Shown piece by piece: positions 62,201 through 64,000 of a stretch of DNA of 64,000 bases. The translations under genes and the position numbers were made by a program. The notes beneath the pieces were generated by a model that saw nothing but the letters and a program-made list of their open reading frames with translations, was not told the origin of the DNA and did not search any database. The stretch's first letter is position 1, and every line of letters starts with the position of its first letter. Origin of the DNA: Linnemannia elongata (taxonomy: Eukaryota > Mortierellomycota > Mortierellomycetes > Mortierellales > Mortierellaceae); the NCBI GenBank assembly GCA_036320915.1, contig JAXBDG010000003.1:744001-808000 (forward strand). The letters run 5' to 3'.

Positions 62201-63221
62201 TGTGATTGGCAAAAGGGCTATTCCCTAGCAGGGTCGTATGAGATGGTCAAAGAAGGGGGAGAGGAGAGAGAGGGAATAGAGTGGAGTGGAGTGGGGGTAT
62301 GAGGAATGGAGGAGGGATTGGGTGATGGCATCAGGATCACAGGTGATCACTCTTGCTGCTGCTGCTGCTGACGTAAAAGGGCTAAAGACCAAAAGAAAGA
62401 GAAGGGAAAGAGACAGTGGGCAAAGGAGAAACTGGGCACCGAGGATGGATGCAGCAGGGAGAAATAGGTAGTAGGTAGAGCCGATGGATATGATATGTAT
62501 ATATTGGAGTGGATGTATAAGAGAAAAAGAAGGTACCCCTCGGGAAGGTGGAGAGCCGTGGCTGTTTTAGGGCGCTGTGCCTCGCCTGCTAATGTGCTAT
62601 TGTCACCTCACCCACTTTGCTTGCTTGTTTACACCGTGTGTACTACAAGTACCAGTACCAATATGTCGCTGCTTATGCCCCACCTGGCAGGCTGGCCGTG
62701 GTGGTGGTGGTCGGATACCCATTTCATGAGCATCAAAGCATCATCAATCGACTTCTTTTTCATGTTGCTGTTATCCCCGCCTATTTATAACTACAGCCCT
62801 GTTCCCTTTTCCTTAGGTCAAGACCGAGGGCGATGGTGAATCCCTCCTTGCAACTTTTTTTTTTTTTCTTTTCTTTTCTTCCTTCGATGAGACTCACTCC
62901 AAAGGAACATAATAATACTCTAACAAGTCCACCTTCCCCTTTGCCTTTTCGGTTTATCCAAACGACCAAAGTAAAACAAAACAAAAAAAAATTACATACG
63001 GTATTGGAGGCAGTGCTGTTGTGTTGATGGAGAGGGGCGGCCTTGAGATGAGTATTTGGCGGGTGACGGACATGGTTGCTGTTGCTGTTATTGTCGCTAT
63101 CGTGGTGGTTGCCTTTGTGGTTGTTGTTGATATTATTGGTAGTAGGAATAGTGGTGGTAGTGGCAGCAATGGTGGTGGTGAGGTCGTCCTCCTGACCATG
63201 CGGTTGGGTGTCGGAGGCCAT
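56234..63221 (-). CDS. IPT/ankyrin (Mga2/Spt23-type) transcription factor fused to Crz1-like C2H2 fingers
   Basis: Exons from the right: 63000-63221, 61625-61941, 60401-61057, 59618-60303, 58735-59517 and 56234-58623, giving 1684 residues with frame kept at all five joins. The N-terminus is Asn/His/Thr-rich. Residues ~200-420 match the Mga2/Spt23 region before the IPT domain (FLIKLDLKSAEP, ACPECCHKVEGK, FCVFEHVVDF). An IPT/TIG domain spans ~600-665 (GGTEVTIFGSGFRAGLV) and two ankyrin repeats ~845-925 (RHTLLHLAVLLE, GFTALHYAAW). In the same last exon, after ~400 Ser/Pro/His-rich residues, three C2H2 fingers span ~1342-1428 (FTRPFNLRAHMRVH, FSRLHDRNRHAKLH, FIRPDALRRH), with spacing like calcineurin-responsive Crz1. 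The tail is polyQ/H. The C-terminal membrane helix of yeast Mga2/Spt23 is absent. The 1058-base first intron is the least certain join. Confidence 0.85.
61942..62999 (-). other. long first intron of the IPT/ankyrin/zinc-finger gene
   Basis: A 1058-base intron with donor GTATGT and acceptor CAATAG, phase 0 on both sides. It contains A runs and a GCT repeat at 62354-62370. A small extra exon inside cannot be excluded. Confidence 0.6.
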
Positions 63222-64000
63222 TGGAGTCGATCGTTGTTCAGTCCTGTATTTTTATATTTTAGTGAGGCTGAGCGAGCGAGGAAGGAGGGAGGAGGAAGGA
63301 GGACACGGGTCGAGGTTGTACGTGCGTGTGTGTGTCTGAGTGAGTTCTGGCTGTGGTCAAGTCAGTTTTTCGGGGAGAGAGAGAGCGAGAGAGAGTGAGA
63401 GGAGGAGGAGGAGGAGGAGAAAGTCGAGTTGAGTAAAGTGAAAAGTAAAGAAAACAAAGTACAAAAAGGTATGCCAAGGAATGAGTGATTGGCCGTTTAT
63501 GTGAATGCGTAGAAGTATATGTACTGCAGGCGAATGAGTAATAAAAAGAGAAGGGAAAGTGGAGAAAAAGGAAGAAAGAAGAGAGAGAGAGAGAGAGAGA
63601 TAGAGAGAGAGGGGGGGGGGAGGGAGGGAGGGAGAGAGCAATGAGAGATGATCAGGTAGTAGAAGAAGAGAAGTATGGAAGGGCGTGTGGCAGTGTGGGC
63701 AGTGTGGGATTTCGAGGATAGGAAAGCGATAATAGGACAGAGTATGAAGGGAAAAAGAGAAAAAGGGAAAAGAAAGAGAAAAAAGAGAAAAGGGAAGGGA
63801 GGGAGGTGAGCAAGAGAAGAGAAGAGAAAAAGGGTAAAGAGAGAAAATTGAAAGACAGGTGGGAAAGAATACTAAATTATTGTCTGAATGCGAGGAAATA
63901 AAAAAAAAGTGGGTGGCGTCAAAGGAGTTTTCTTTTTGGGAGAAGGAAAGATTGCAAAAGGGGGCGGGGGAGGAAGGAGAGGAACCAAGGAAGGATTAAA
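63222..64000. promoter_or_regulatory. upstream region of the IPT/ankyrin/zinc-finger gene
   Basis: Almost continuously A/G-rich on +, so pyrimidine-rich on the sense strand, with GA and GGGA repeats around 63370-63640. This matches the leader type of the other genes but is longer. No gene is seen to the window edge. Confidence 0.55.

Overview
This is eukaryotic, intron-rich nuclear DNA from a fungus. Introns are short GT-AG introns, mostly 70-150 bases. AATAAA-like signals follow stop codons, and the sense strand just upstream of most start codons is strongly pyrimidine-rich. The gene set fits an early-diverging, Mortierella-like lineage: a fatty-acid-regulator-type IPT/ankyrin protein, a type III glutamine synthetase, an AA11-like copper protein, an Rdx/SelW thioredoxin-like protein, and very abundant polyQ, polyH and Thr/Ala tracts. 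The lineage is inferred from gene content only; no rRNA or mitochondrial marker is present. I built fifteen protein-coding gene models by hand, joining exons so that every intron keeps reading frame.

Layout, left to right. A 1.6 kb gene-free lead is followed by a secreted AA11-like copper monooxygenase candidate (1621-2458), serine palmitoyltransferase subunit LCB2 (3425-5831), replicative helicase subunit MCM4 (6777-10200), a JMJD5-type JmjC oxygenase (10377-11999), a secreted M28 zinc aminopeptidase (12326-14448) and a 1066-residue coiled-coil protein (15178-19461), all on +. NatA subunit NAA15 (19599-23236) is convergent with the coiled-coil gene. After a 2.9 kb gap comes a long-form threonine aldolase on - (26173-28293). 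Next is an 8.2 kb stretch, 28294-36505, in which I see no convincing gene. Then come an Rdx/SelW-like protein (36506-37294) and dihydroxy-acid dehydratase ILV3 (37609-40253), both on -. ILV3 shares a roughly 1 kb divergent promoter with a Zap1-like zinc-finger factor (41226-43809, +). SNAPC3/SNAP50 (44033-46295), nucleoporin NIC96/NUP93 (46477-50148) and a type III glutamine synthetase (52299-55372) follow on +. The window ends with a 1684-residue transcription factor on - (56234-63221).

Most genes are single-copy housekeeping functions: DNA replication, co-translational N-acetylation, sphingolipid, amino-acid and nitrogen metabolism, the nuclear pore and snRNA transcription. They do not form a metabolic cluster and no mobile element was seen. 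The two most interesting proteins are regulators. One open reading frame joins the ankyrin repeats of an Mga2/Spt23-type factor to a Crz1-like C2H2 finger module. The Zap1-like factor carries nine Cys-Cys pairs and a His-rich stretch that look like built-in metal-binding modules.
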